Shown: positions 53,795-62,487, numbered from the stretch's first letter. The stretch is 64,000 nt of DNA from Methanobacterium sp. UBA375 (GCA_002495625.1 DAGC01000005.1:120976-184975), one strand, 5' to 3'. Made by a program: numbers and translations. Notes: generated from the sequence alone by a model not told the origin.

Positions 53795-53963
53795 ATAACT
53801 TTCTTAATAAGTGTTTGAATTGTTCCCTCACCATCATGGATTTTATCAATAGACAGTTGGAAACTGTTAAATTATGAATTTTATCTGGTGACAGTTGGAA
53901 TAATGAATTTAAGAATCAATAACATTCTAAAAATCTGAACAACATTTAAAGGTGAAATTAAAG

Positions 53964-54659
53964 ATGGCAGACTTATTATGGGAAGGCTTAATCATATCCC
54001 TGGTAACGTTACTGGGTATAAATATTGGACTGTCTATGGGACTTACCCAGTTTTCAAGAAGTAAAATATTATCTCTATCAGCTCTCTATGGGGCGATCCT
54101 ACTTGCCCTGAGCTTGATGGTTAATTACACTACTTTCCTCTACGATTTTACCAATGAGTATATCCTCTATGTGATAGGAATTATCGGCGTCGTAACTATT
54201 ATAAATGGGATCTACACTATCATAAGATGGAAAAAAGAGAAAAAAGAAAAGTATCCCTTCACATCACTAACAACGATGATTCCATCGATTTGTTGCTTTG
54301 CAGGGTTCTTTTTCACTGCCGTATTATTGAATAATAAGAATGCAGAGCCTGATTTTTTACTCATCACCATAACCATGGCCGTGCTGTTTGCCATAATTAT
54401 AATCATCTTTTGTCTATTTTCTAACTTTTTAAGGCATGCGGAAAGACCGTACCCTGTTTTATTGGGGAATTTTATGATTTTGAATGGATTCTTTTTTGTA
54501 ATAGCCGGGTTATTCATCCCCACAATTGAAGCAATGGCCACGATCCAAACGGAACCCTTAACTATTGATTCATCATCAGGCCTGATATTCCTGATAATGG
54601 CTGGTTTAGGGGTGTTTTTAATAGGTGTTTATCTAAAAAGGGAAGGAAAAACAGTTTAA
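53964..54659 (+). CDS. DUF2162 polytopic membrane protein (putative transporter)
   Basis: The protein of about 231 residues has roughly seven hydrophobic segments and begins MADLLWEGLIISLVTLLGIN, with GLTQFSRSKI and KYPFTSLTTMIPSICCFAGFF. It matches my memory of DUF2162, found in methanogens next to MotA/ExbB homologues. The role is unknown. The start ATG 53964 follows AAAGGTGA; an in-frame GTG at 53952 overlaps that site. First gene of a transcript that continues into ExbB-like, DUF2149 and an importer. Confidence 0.78.
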   Translation: MADLLWEGLIISLVTLLGINIGLSMGLTQFSRSKILSLSALYGAILLALSLMVNYTTFLYDFTNEYILYVIGIIGVVTIINGIYTIIRWKKEKKEKYPFTSLTTMIPSICCFAGFFFTAVLLNNKNAEPDFLLITITMAVLFAIIIIIFCLFSNFLRHAERPYPVLLGNFMILNGFFFVIAGLFIPTIEAMATIQTEPLTIDSSSGLIFLIMAGLGVFLIGVYLKREGKTV

Positions 54660-54723
54660 AAAATTTATTCAGATGCAGTAAAGTATTAAAATGAAATTTA
54701 CCGATTAAGAAGGTGAAATGTAA

Positions 54724-55383
54724 ATGGAAATTCTTGGAAGTGAAATTTTAAGTAATATTTTATATTTAATAGCGCAGAGCTTGTTCATCCCGGTTATTAT
54801 AGTTGTTTTAATCTTCATAACCTACGCGATTTTAAGTTTAGGAGGATTTTTAACGGAATACTTCTCCAGGACCAAGTTCGGTGTGGATAAAACAGAGAAA
54901 CTCGTAAGATCTATCTCTAAATCATCCACTCCGGAAGAGATGAAGGAAAAAGTGGAGGAAAGTGAACTTCAGGGCCATAACAAGGAAATCCTCATTAAAA
55001 TAATTTCCAACCATGATATTGGAACCAAATCGAGAAGGGCAATAGCTACCAAGTTGATAGAGGAAGAAGAACTCGAATTTTCTTCAATGACCCAGAAAAC
55101 CGATATATTGGTAAGATTAGCCCCGACAGTCGGGCTTTTAGGGACCTTGATTCCTTTAGGGCCTGGTTTAGCCGCTTTAGGATCTGGTGATTTGGATACT
55201 TTATCTCAGGCACTGATGGTAGCTTTTGATACCACCATAACTGGATTGGCTGCTGGTTCCATAGCTTTTATCATATCAGGGTACAGGAAAAAATGGTACA
55301 ATGATGATCTATCCATTTTAGAGGCGATAGTTGAATCAACACTGGAGGCTTTGGATAAATGTCAAAGAAAAGAAAGTTTTTAG
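54724..55383 (+). CDS. MotA/TolQ/ExbB-family proton channel protein
   Basis: The 219-residue protein has one N-terminal membrane helix, a cytoplasmic segment (about 45-125), and two C-terminal helices bearing the family core LVRLAPTVGLLGTLIPLGPGL and MVAFDTTITGLAAGSIAFI. ExbB/TolQ proteins form proton-driven motors that energise envelope processes. Archaea with a pseudomurein wall have no outer membrane, so the target here is unknown. The stop overlaps the next gene by 25 bases, as expected for a two-part channel. Confidence 0.87.
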   Translation: MEILGSEILSNILYLIAQSLFIPVIIVVLIFITYAILSLGGFLTEYFSRTKFGVDKTEKLVRSISKSSTPEEMKEKVEESELQGHNKEILIKIISNHDIGTKSRRAIATKLIEEEELEFSSMTQKTDILVRLAPTVGLLGTLIPLGPGLAALGSGDLDTLSQALMVAFDTTITGLAAGSIAFIISGYRKKWYNDDLSILEAIVESTLEALDKCQRKESF

Positions 55384-55661
55384 ACGATGCTGGTGAAGAC
55401 CCCACCTCAGGGATAATAAATATGACGGATTGTATGCTGGTTCTGGCAGTTGGGTTTTTGGTGTTTGCCTTACTAGCCGTACAATCTAATCCTGGATTAA
55501 TATCTTCCCAAACACAGGGTGATCAGCCAAATTCAGTCTCAGTTACCACTGGTGAAACCTTAAATGACACCAGCAACGAATCGGGATCCGGCAGCGGTTA
55601 CCAGCAAGTAGGTACGGTATATGAAGATCCGAATACTGGTAAACTCATCATGGTGAGTTAG
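55359..55661 (+). CDS. DUF2149 protein, probable ExbD-like partner
   Basis: The 100-residue protein has one membrane helix (MLVLAVGFLVFALLAVQS) near residues 26-43, preceded by DPTSGIINMTDCML, which places an acidic residue at the membrane edge as in ExbD/TolR. An extracellular tail of about 55 residues (rich in Ser, Thr, Gly) ends TGKLIMVS. It is translationally coupled to the ExbB-like gene. The ExbD-like role is inferred from position and topology. Confidence 0.78.
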   Translation: MSKKRKFLDDAGEDPTSGIINMTDCMLVLAVGFLVFALLAVQSNPGLISSQTQGDQPNSVSVTTGETLNDTSNESGSGSGYQQVGTVYEDPNTGKLIMVS

Positions 55662-55755
55662 CAGACTATTTCACCGAACAGTCTGGCCATTCACAATAGA
55701 ACGAATCTTAAAATTTAATCAAGAAATCCTAAAAGAAATTTGAAGAGATGATAGA

Positions 55756-56880
55756 ATGAATAAAAATCATTTAGTATTAGTTGCAGCAGTTTTCCTGATT
55801 ATAGCCTCTGGAGTGGGATATTATTTAACAGAGACAGGTTTAACACTTGCGACAGGTAATACCACCATAGTAGATATGGCGGACCGGAATTTAACCGTTC
55901 CTTCACCCATAACTAAAGTTTTGTCGACTTCTCCAACCGCGACGGTTATAGTGTATATGGTAGCCCCGGAAACACTGCTGGCCTTTAACTATGAAACAAC
56001 CACTGAAGAACAGAAATACATGTCCGGCCCCTATAAAGGCTTACCATCTGTGGGCGGATGGTACGGAGCCCAGAGTGGTAGTTATGAACAGTTCATCTCC
56101 ATGGACCCACAGGTAGTGCTGGAAAGTGTTGCAGTATCCAATTCGACCAGTTCTTCGACCCACGCAGCAACCACATCCACCCTTAATGAGAGGCAGCGAA
56201 AATTCGGTTCAATACCAGTAGTCGCTGTAGATGATAACAGTAACATCATCACCGTCAACCCTTCCATTGAATTTATTGGGAAATTACTGGGAAAGGAAGA
56301 ACAGGCCAAAAAATTAACCGATTACAATACCAGAATCCAAAAAGAAGTTACTGACGTGGTGTCAACCATACCGGACAGTGAAAAGGTGACGGTTTACTAT
56401 GCAGAGGGTTCTACAGGACTCCAAACTGAACCATCAGGATCCGTACACGGACAGCTGATCGATCTATGCGGAGGGAAAAATGTGGCCGATGTCCAGTTGC
56501 AGGGAGGAACTGGAAAAACCGAGGTATCCATGGAACAGGTCCTCAAATGGGACCCGGAAGTAATCATAACCACCGAACCCACATTCTATAAAGGTATTTA
56601 TGGGAACTCCAGCTGGAGCAGTGTAAGCGCAGTTAAAAATAAAAGGGTGTACCTCTCACCTCAGTCCCCATTCAAATGGTTCGACCGACCAACCGGTGCG
56701 AACATGATCATGGGAATCCCCTGGGTAGCTAAGATATTATACCCTGATAAATTCCAGAATCTAAGCCTGGTAAACGAGGTTAAAAACTTCTACTCGGAGT
56801 TCTACCACTACGATCTAAGCGATGACGAAGTCAAGAAGATCCTGGAAGAATCTGGTATGGACTCTTCCATGATAAACTAA
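55756..56880 (+). CDS. FecB/BtuF-type ABC importer binding protein
   Basis: The 374-residue protein has an N-terminal membrane anchor (HLVLVAAVFLIIASGVGYYL) and no lipobox. The class III binding fold follows: TIVDMADRNLTVPSPITKVL, VGGWYGAQSGSYEQFISMDPQVVLES (split by function), WDPEVIITTEPTFY and FKWFDRPTGANMIMGIPWVAKIL. Class III proteins bind metal chelates such as siderophores, haem or cobalamin. The ligand is unknown; the FmdE gene in the same operon suggests a Mo/W or related metal complex. Confidence 0.88.
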   Translation: MNKNHLVLVAAVFLIIASGVGYYLTETGLTLATGNTTIVDMADRNLTVPSPITKVLSTSPTATVIVYMVAPETLLAFNYETTTEEQKYMSGPYKGLPSVGGWYGAQSGSYEQFISMDPQVVLESVAVSNSTSSSTHAATTSTLNERQRKFGSIPVVAVDDNSNIITVNPSIEFIGKLLGKEEQAKKLTDYNTRIQKEVTDVVSTIPDSEKVTVYYAEGSTGLQTEPSGSVHGQLIDLCGGKNVADVQLQGGTGKTEVSMEQVLKWDPEVIITTEPTFYKGIYGNSSWSSVSAVKNKRVYLSPQSPFKWFDRPTGANMIMGIPWVAKILYPDKFQNLSLVNEVKNFYSEFYHYDLSDDEVKKILEESGMDSSMIN

Positions 56881-56904
56881 GATCACAATAGAATACTCCC
56901 ACTG

Positions 56905-57966
56905 ATGCAGGGATGGACAGCTATGATAGAAAGTATAAAAGGAAAACTATCCATTGACGGTAGCACTAGGAGATGGTCAGTGAACACCATACTGATCTTA
57001 CTGCCCATCTTTATATTCTTCCTTTCATTTCTCATAGGTAGATATCCGTTAACTCCAGTAGAAGTGGTAATGACCATACTGGCCAAGGTCTTCCCTTCTT
57101 TACAGGTCTCTGCAACAGCAACCACTATCGTCTGGGACATCAGACTACCACGTATAGTAGCAGCTATTCTGGTAGGGGCGGCTTTATCTGTTGCGGGGGC
57201 TGCCTTTCAGGGCACGTTCAAAAACCCCCTGGTCTCACCGGATATACTGGGTGTATCCGCCGGATCTGGGTTTGGAGCTGCCATAGCAATTATATTAATA
57301 GGAATACCTCTGGTCACACAGGCTTCAGCATTTGTATGGGGCCTGGTTGCGGTTACCCTAACCTACATCATCGGACGCTCCATTAAAAGCTCCCAGATAC
57401 TGGGCATGGTCCTGAGTGGTATGGCCATCGGCTCCCTCTTTGGGGCGCTGGTTTCCCTGTGCAAATACATGGCCGATCCCTATGAAAAGCTACCCCAGAT
57501 CGTTTACTGGCTGATGGGAAGCATCTCCGCCGTGGACAATAACGAGGTGTTCATAGCATCAATTCCCATAATCCTGGGGATAACCATACTGTTCATTTTA
57601 AGATGGAGACTGAATATCCTGGCCATGGGCGATGAGGAGGCCCAATCCCTGGGACTGGAGACAGGAAAACTGAGATTCATAATCATATGCTGCTGCACCC
57701 TGATAACCGCAGCCGCCGTATCCATAAGTGGTATAATTGGGTGGGTTGGACTGGTCATACCCCACATCAGCCGTATACTGGTCGGCCCCGACCATAAAAA
57801 TTTACTACCCGCCACCATATGCTTGGGAGCTGCCTTCCTATTACTGGTGGACAACATCTCCCGGACCATACTCATCACAGAAGTCCCCATAGGTATCTTA
57901 ACCGCCCTCATTGGAGCGCCCTTCTTCCTGTATCTCTTAAGAAAAGGGCACGGTAGGTGGGTATAG
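56905..57966 (+). CDS. FecCD-family ABC importer permease
   Basis: The 353-residue permease has about ten membrane helices and the FecCD signatures LPRIVAAILVGAALSVAGAAFQG (split by function), NPLVSPDILGVSAGSGFGAA and IGWVGLVIPHISRILVGPDHK. One gene encodes the homodimeric channel, as in BtuC. The start could be the drawn ATG 56905 or ATG 56923; neither has a strong site. It follows the binding protein by 24 bp. Confidence 0.9.
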   Translation: MQGWTAMIESIKGKLSIDGSTRRWSVNTILILLPIFIFFLSFLIGRYPLTPVEVVMTILAKVFPSLQVSATATTIVWDIRLPRIVAAILVGAALSVAGAAFQGTFKNPLVSPDILGVSAGSGFGAAIAIILIGIPLVTQASAFVWGLVAVTLTYIIGRSIKSSQILGMVLSGMAIGSLFGALVSLCKYMADPYEKLPQIVYWLMGSISAVDNNEVFIASIPIILGITILFILRWRLNILAMGDEEAQSLGLETGKLRFIIICCCTLITAAAVSISGIIGWVGLVIPHISRILVGPDHKNLLPATICLGAAFLLLVDNISRTILITEVPIGILTALIGAPFFLYLLRKGHGRWV

Positions 57967-58020
57967 TGGATATAATTAGTATACAGTTGTTGAGGATTAA
58001 AGAAAATGGAGGTGAAACCA

Positions 58021-58803
58021 TTGAACGTACTGGAGATAAGAAACGCCGTATTTTCTTACGATGATGTAGAGAACATCTTTGAGGGAATCAATCTAACCGT
58101 GGATAAAGGTGACGTGGTCTGTATACTGGGGCCGAACGGCTGCGGCAAAACCACCCTCATCAAATGTTTAAACAAACTCCACGAACTCAAAGAGGGCGCA
58201 GTCTACATCAACGGCAGGAACATCAAGGACATAAATCAGAGGGAAATAGCCAGAAATATCGGCTACATCCCCCAGGGCCATATTCCCACCTTCGCCTTCA
58301 GTGTGCTGGACGTGGTTTTAATGGGCAGATCACCCCACCTGGACTTCTTCGAGACAGTGGGCGAGGAGGATTATAAGATATCTGAAAACGCCTTAAAGAA
58401 GTTCGGACTATATGAAATGAAGGATAAACCTTACACCTCATTAAGTGGTGGTGAACAGCAACTGGTCTTCTTTGCCCGGGTTATAGCCCAGGAACCCCAC
58501 ATACTGATACTGGACGAGCCAACCTCTCATCTTGACTTCGGCAACCAGCTCAAGACACTGGATATTATAAAGAAATTAGCCCAGGACGGCCTTTCAGTGG
58601 TGATGACCTCCCACTTTCCTGATCATGCATTCATATCATCCAATAAAGTGGCCATAATGAAGGACCGAGGGTTCATGGATATGGGCAAACCAGAGGAGGT
58701 CATAACTGGGGGCAACATGGAAAAGGCATACGGGATCAAGGTGGAGATAGTGGACATAGGCTACAACCGGAAAGTCTGCGTCCCTATAAAAACAGCTGAA
58801 TGA
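58021..58803 (+). CDS. FecE/BtuD-type ABC importer ATPase
   Basis: The protein of about 260 residues has Walker A GPNGCGKTTLIKCLN, signature LSGGEQQLVFFARVIAQEP and Walker B ILILDEPTSHLDF. It has the FecE-type HMGR-like loop VLMGRSPHLDFF. The start is TTG 58021, with GGAGGTGA 5 bases upstream; an ATG at 58006 would lie inside that site. It completes the FecBCD-type importer and is followed by an FmdE gene 125 bp later. Confidence 0.9.
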   Translation: MNVLEIRNAVFSYDDVENIFEGINLTVDKGDVVCILGPNGCGKTTLIKCLNKLHELKEGAVYINGRNIKDINQREIARNIGYIPQGHIPTFAFSVLDVVLMGRSPHLDFFETVGEEDYKISENALKKFGLYEMKDKPYTSLSGGEQQLVFFARVIAQEPHILILDEPTSHLDFGNQLKTLDIIKKLAQDGLSVVMTSHFPDHAFISSNKVAIMKDRGFMDMGKPEEVITGGNMEKAYGIKVEIVDIGYNRKVCVPIKTAE

Positions 58804-58928
58804 ACAGTTGAATAGTTTAAAACACCATTTCAACAGATTCTAATAATAAAAAAAAATGACTTTAACAGATTCTGGGATACACATATTTCAACCAGATTCT
58901 TCAACTAAAAACAGTACAGGTGAAAAAA

Positions 58929-59498
58929 ATGAGCGACTACATGGAATTATTAAAAAAAGCAGGCGAATTCCACGGCGATATATGCGGTGGAATCGTCATG
59001 GGGACCAAATTAGCAATTCACGGAATGGAACATATGGGAATGACACCTGGTGAAAAGGACAAGCGTCTGATCGTCTTTACAGAGATCGACCGATGCATCT
59101 CCGATGCGATCCTGTCCGTTACCAGGACTTCCCTGGGTAAAAAATCCCTCAAACCCATGGGTTATGGTAAATTCGCAGCCACCTTCGTTAACATCGACAC
59201 CGGCGAGGCTATCCGGGTCGTGGATGTGAGAGCCAACGAAAGAGACCGTGACGAAGACGATGATGAAACCGTGGAGGAATTAGCAGAAAGAATAGCCAAT
59301 ACCCCGGGAGAAGAACTATTCAAGATCCAGAAGGTGTCAGTTAAGATAAACCCTAACGATTTACCAGGCAAACCCTTAGAAGTATCCAGATGCAATGATT
59401 GCGGTGAAGTGATAATGGACGGTAAACAGCACCTCCAGGGCGGACATGCCTACTGCACATCCTGCTATGATAAATCGTATTATGAGTTGTTAGAATAG
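58929..59498 (+). CDS. fmdE: FmdE-family protein with C-terminal zinc ribbon
   Basis: The protein of about 189 residues has EFHGDICGGIVMGTKLAIHG with the conserved cysteine, EIDRCISDAILSVTRTSLG, and MGYGKFAATFVNID. A zinc ribbon follows (CNDCGE and CTSC). It is a close relative of the 44382 product, with the variant CGG in place of CPG. The start at ATG 58929 is set by AGGTGA 5 bases upstream. It follows the FecBCD-type importer in the same direction and converges on a methyltransferase gene. Confidence 0.9.
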   Translation: MSDYMELLKKAGEFHGDICGGIVMGTKLAIHGMEHMGMTPGEKDKRLIVFTEIDRCISDAILSVTRTSLGKKSLKPMGYGKFAATFVNIDTGEAIRVVDVRANERDRDEDDDETVEELAERIANTPGEELFKIQKVSVKINPNDLPGKPLEVSRCNDCGEVIMDGKQHLQGGHAYCTSCYDKSYYELLE

Positions 59499-59553
59499 AT
59501 TGGGAATTAAAAAGAATAGCAGAAAAAGTGTAAAAAGAATTAAAAAAAATTTT

Positions 59554-59580
59554 AAACATCTGGGAAGATGTTTATTTTTC
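59554..59580. terminator. Bidirectional hairpin terminator between fmdE and the methyltransferase
   Basis: A perfect 8-bp stem AAACATCT-GGGA-AGATGTTT (59554-59573) is followed by T-runs on the plus strand and, in the other direction, by a T-rich run too. It sits between two convergent genes. Confidence 0.6.
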
Positions 59581-59581
59581 T

Positions 59582-60196
59582 TTATTTTTCAAATATTATC
59601 AGGTAATGGGATTTAATTCCTCCCTCGAGGTCTTCTCCCACCTCAGTGTCCAGTTTAACCATTTTAAGACCGTGTTTGCTGAACATCTCTTCCAGTTCCT
59701 CATGACTTCTTTTAATTCTAACTGGAGGACCGTAGCCTGAGTCCATCTTCTTGTAATCCATGACTGCTATTTTACCCCCAGGTTTTATAACCCGTTTAAG
59801 TTCACTGATGGCTTCATCCGTGGTTTCAGTGCCCACAAAATGGTGGAATACGTTGATCATAAGGCACATATCCACAACATCATCATCGATGGCGATTTTA
59901 TCCGCTATATTGGACTGTACAGGGATCACGTTAGTGATCCCATCCTTTTTAAGGTCAATTTCCAGGTCCTCTATGGATGGTCCGTAAATATCCACTGCAT
60001 ATATAGTTGCGGCATCATCCATCATATCGTAAGCTTCCATGGCAACATGTCCATCACCACAACCTGCATCCATGAACACCTCATCTCCCTTAAGATTCAG
60101 CCGGGAAATAACATCCCGGGCGTCTATAAAGGATTCAGTAGTCCTACCTTGGATACGGTGGCCGTTTGATGGGTGTAATCCAGTATTTGATGACAT
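59582..60196 (-). CDS. Class I SAM-dependent methyltransferase
   Basis: The 204-residue protein has motif I VFMDAGCGDGHVAMEA (about residues 39-54), motif II AVDIYGPSIEDLEID, a motif III region NVIPVQSNIAD, and LKRVIKPGGKIAVMDYKK. It is a UbiE/COQ5-like small-molecule methyltransferase of unknown substrate. Its promoter holds a ModE-type palindrome (60236-60259) overlapping the TATA box. It converges on fmdE, continuing the pattern of FmdE genes with a nearby methyltransferase. Confidence 0.87.
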   Translation of the reverse strand: MSSNTGLHPSNGHRIQGRTTESFIDARDVISRLNLKGDEVFMDAGCGDGHVAMEAYDMMDDAATIYAVDIYGPSIEDLEIDLKKDGITNVIPVQSNIADKIAIDDDVVDMCLMINVFHHFVGTETTDEAISELKRVIKPGGKIAVMDYKKMDSGYGPPVRIKRSHEELEEMFSKHGLKMVKLDTEVGEDLEGGIKSHYLIIFEK

Positions 60197-60235
60197 ATCT
60201 TTTATCTCCTATTAGTTTTTTTTTATTAGTTTGTT

Positions 60236-60259
60236 CGAAATGTGGATATATACATTTCC
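60236..60259. promoter_or_regulatory. ModE-type 24-bp palindrome at the methyltransferase promoter
   Basis: Arms CGAAATG and CATTTCC flank GGATATATA, the probable TATA box of the 60196 gene on the minus strand. It closely resembles the 61354 site (same length and arms, CGAARTG and CATTTC). Confidence 0.65.
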
Positions 60260-60545
60260 AACGTGTATTTAAATTTTCTTTTTTTAAGCATAAAATCTTT
60301 TTTTAATAACTAAAACAAGGGATAAAACCTCAATATTCAATTTTTACTAAATATTCAGGGATTATATTCATTAAGCATAGTTTTAGTCGGATATAATCTT
60401 TAATGGAACTGTTTATTTATTTTTATAATAATTTATTAAACTATACTATCCAGTTTTTATTTGAAATAATATTAACAAAGGTACTCTGACCGCAGTAACG
60501 GTAGTTCGGTGACTATTGGTAAATCAGGCAGTGGTAAGGTTTTAA

Positions 60546-60671
60546 CCTAACCCATCCGCGGTTAACAGCCAACAGGAGTACACTCTGATAATACACACCG
60601 GAGTCGTGACAGACAAAGCAGGAAACCCATTCGCAGTTAAAACTTACACCTTCACCACAGGTAAAACCTAA
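60546..60671 (+). pseudogene. C-terminal relic of an Ig-like surface-protein gene
   Basis: The frame PNPSAVNSQQEYTLIIHTG then VVTDKAGNPFAVKTYTFTTGK and stop is the end of an SbsA-type Ig-like domain, comparable to the tail of the 39748 protein (SAVKDLSGNN ... YSYKFRT). Upstream DNA (60483-60545) looks like a frameshifted continuation. No start or signal peptide remains. Confidence 0.7.
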
Positions 60672-60677
60672 ACAAAA

Positions 60678-60720
60678 AAAGAATCCACTATTCTTTCCCA
60701 TTTTTTCATTTTTTTATAAT
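60678..60720 (+). terminator. Hairpin and T-run terminator after the Ig-like relic
   Basis: AAAGAAT-CCACT-ATTCTTT is followed by two T-runs (TTTTTT and TTTTTTT). It survives next to the relic of the gene it once served. Confidence 0.55.
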
Positions 60721-61353
60721 GTTCGAATTATCGAATACATTCCCCATTGGCATTTAAATCTCATTTGCTTGAATAGGAATACTTTTTTTTATAACTAAAA
60801 GGGGGATGAACCTCTTTTCTAGCTTCACCTATTTAGCAGATGACATACACTAATTACTATCATAAGTATAATTACCTTATACCCTCTTGTAAATTATTCC
60901 TTTACAAAAACATTCCTCTACTAATAATTCATCCTTATTTTAGGTGAATATGTTATCTGAGGATTCTAAACTAATACAAGTTAAGTTCTAATGGTCTTTT
61001 CCTCATGTAGTATCATAAATATTTGAGTTAAAATGTAAATTTATAGTCGATATGAATATTTATACATTTCTATCTATTTATTACTTTATTTGTATAAAAT
61101 AAGATTTTCGTTTAAAAAAGGTAGGGATAATAATTAATAAATATATGTATTAGGGGATTTTGGCACCTTAATCAGCATTTAAGGCAATATAAAAATTTTT
61201 AGGCGGATATGTTTATTTACAAACTATATAAACTCCATTTAATAGTGTTTAAACAAAAAATTAGTGAAATTATACTTTTTTTACTTTTCTTTTATAAATT
61301 TCAGATCTTAGTGAGATTTTCAGAAAGGTATATATGTTACTATCATCTAACTC
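60721..61353. other. Gene-free region with repeated promoter-like segments
   Basis: No ORF of note. The stretch 60718-60830 resembles 60231-60335 (shared GTTCGAA, TACATT, CTTTTTTTT.ATAACTAAAA and GGGATRAA elements), as if a promoter and leader had been duplicated and decayed. The site at 61048-61071 is another ModE-type box without a gene directly after it. Confidence 0.45.
61048..61071. promoter_or_regulatory. ModE-type 24-bp palindrome, 383 bp before the beta-helix gene
   Basis: Arms CGATATG and CATTTCT with spacer AATATTTATA. The arm and spacer match the 34582 and 51979 sites closely. No gene starts within 300 bp, so it may be a relic of a lost promoter or an upstream second site for the 61431 gene. 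Confidence 0.5.
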
Positions 61354-61377
61354 CGAAGTGTAGCTATATACATTTCG
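61354..61377 (+). promoter_or_regulatory. ModE-type 24-bp palindrome at the beta-helix surface-protein promoter
   Basis: Arms CGAAGTG and CATTTCG flank GCTATATA, the probable TATA box. Predicted transcription would start near 61390, giving a 40-base leader before ATG 61431. Confidence 0.6.
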
Positions 61378-61430
61378 AATAGTTGCAAATAAAAAAAATG
61401 GAGAAGATAGAAAAAGAGGAGCTGATGGGA

Positions 61431-62441
61431 ATGAAAGCAAATAAAGCAGGCATACTGGCACTGTTGGTTGCCCTGTCTCTTTCGATGGGTCCAGTATCTG
61501 CTGCTAATTGGAATGTGAATGCAAACATGAACAATTCAGTGATCCAAGGTTATATTGATGGAGCTGCGGCTGGAGATACCATAAATTTTACAATTAACAA
61601 TGGTACTACATATACTGGCGATACAGGCATTTCATTGAAAGTTACCAAGGATAATTTGACTTTGTTAGGCAATGAAGTAACTCTCGTTGGTGGTGGAACT
61701 TCAATTTTCGATATCACCAATAGAACTGGAATAACCATAAGAGATTTCTTCATCAACATCAACAGCACTGGTGGAGATGGTATAACTGGATCCAACGTAG
61801 CCAATAGTACCATTGAAAACAATGTCATAACAAACGGTGACGATGGGATCAACATTTTCAGAGGGTATAACGGCCTTAAAATCATTGGCAATACAATAAC
61901 CAACATGACCACCGGCCGTGATGGTATCTCCCTGGTAAACCACAATAATCTCACTGAAGAGGCTTTTGAGGCACTCAATGATACATTAATTGAAGGCAAC
62001 ATCATCGATGACGTTCAATACGGTATATTCCTGGGTGGAAACTTCAAAGGACTTATTAAAGGTAACGATGTAACGGGTACAATCGTCGGACTAAACATAA
62101 CCGGAAAACCAACTGCAAACAACGGTAAATTAGATGCAGTCATATATGACAATTACATAACCGGTATAGCCATGGAATGCCCTCAAGTGTATTATCTGGA
62201 CATATTGGATAATGTAATAGCTAATCTGCCCGGTACAAATAACAGCATACTAACGAATGGTAACTTTAGTAAAGTCTCTGGTGGTTACATTTTCGTTACA
62301 GATAATGACTTGGTTTCCTCAGTATCCCAAGCTTTTATAGATGCAACTACCTATGCTGCCGGAAACACGGGTGCAGGAGCTTATACAAAAAATAGTCTTT
62401 GGGGATTTATACTTTGGCTATTATATGGATATTTTCCATAA
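61431..62441 (+). CDS. Secreted right-handed beta-helix protein
   Basis: The protein of about 336 residues starts at ATG 61431, 9 bases after GAGGAG, with the signal peptide MKANKAGILALLVALSLSMG ending near VSA. In-frame starts further upstream (61383) would precede the ribosome site. The body has parallel beta-helix repeats of the NosD/PbH1 type (NNVITNGDDGINIFRGYNG, IIGNTITNMTTGRDGISLV, GNIIDDVQYGIFLGGN, KGNDVTGTIVGLNITG). A short aromatic hydrophobic tail (WGFILWLLYGYFP) may anchor it. Adhesin-like; ligand unknown. Confidence 0.83.
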   Translation: MKANKAGILALLVALSLSMGPVSAANWNVNANMNNSVIQGYIDGAAAGDTINFTINNGTTYTGDTGISLKVTKDNLTLLGNEVTLVGGGTSIFDITNRTGITIRDFFININSTGGDGITGSNVANSTIENNVITNGDDGINIFRGYNGLKIIGNTITNMTTGRDGISLVNHNNLTEEAFEALNDTLIEGNIIDDVQYGIFLGGNFKGLIKGNDVTGTIVGLNITGKPTANNGKLDAVIYDNYITGIAMECPQVYYLDILDNVIANLPGTNNSILTNGNFSKVSGGYIFVTDNDLVSSVSQAFIDATTYAAGNTGAGAYTKNSLWGFILWLLYGYFP

Positions 62442-62487
62442 TCATGGGAATACAAAATAGCAACATATAAAGAAGGACGTCTTTGAT

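Larger units (their letters stand above)
53140..53963. other. Long AT-rich intergenic region with gene relics
   Basis: Apart from a tetratricopeptide relic (53426-53530), a partial second copy of its GAAGCAAAAA.TGTT segment (about 53322-53340) and the ModE-type site at 53771, I see no gene here. A plus-strand TATA-like element TGAATATATATTA lies at about 53711-53724. Confidence 0.5.

Noticed and set aside
60513..60701. Minus-strand 62-codon frame
   Set aside because: It lies opposite the Ig-like relic, is cysteine- and glycine-rich only by reversal, and has no ribosome site.
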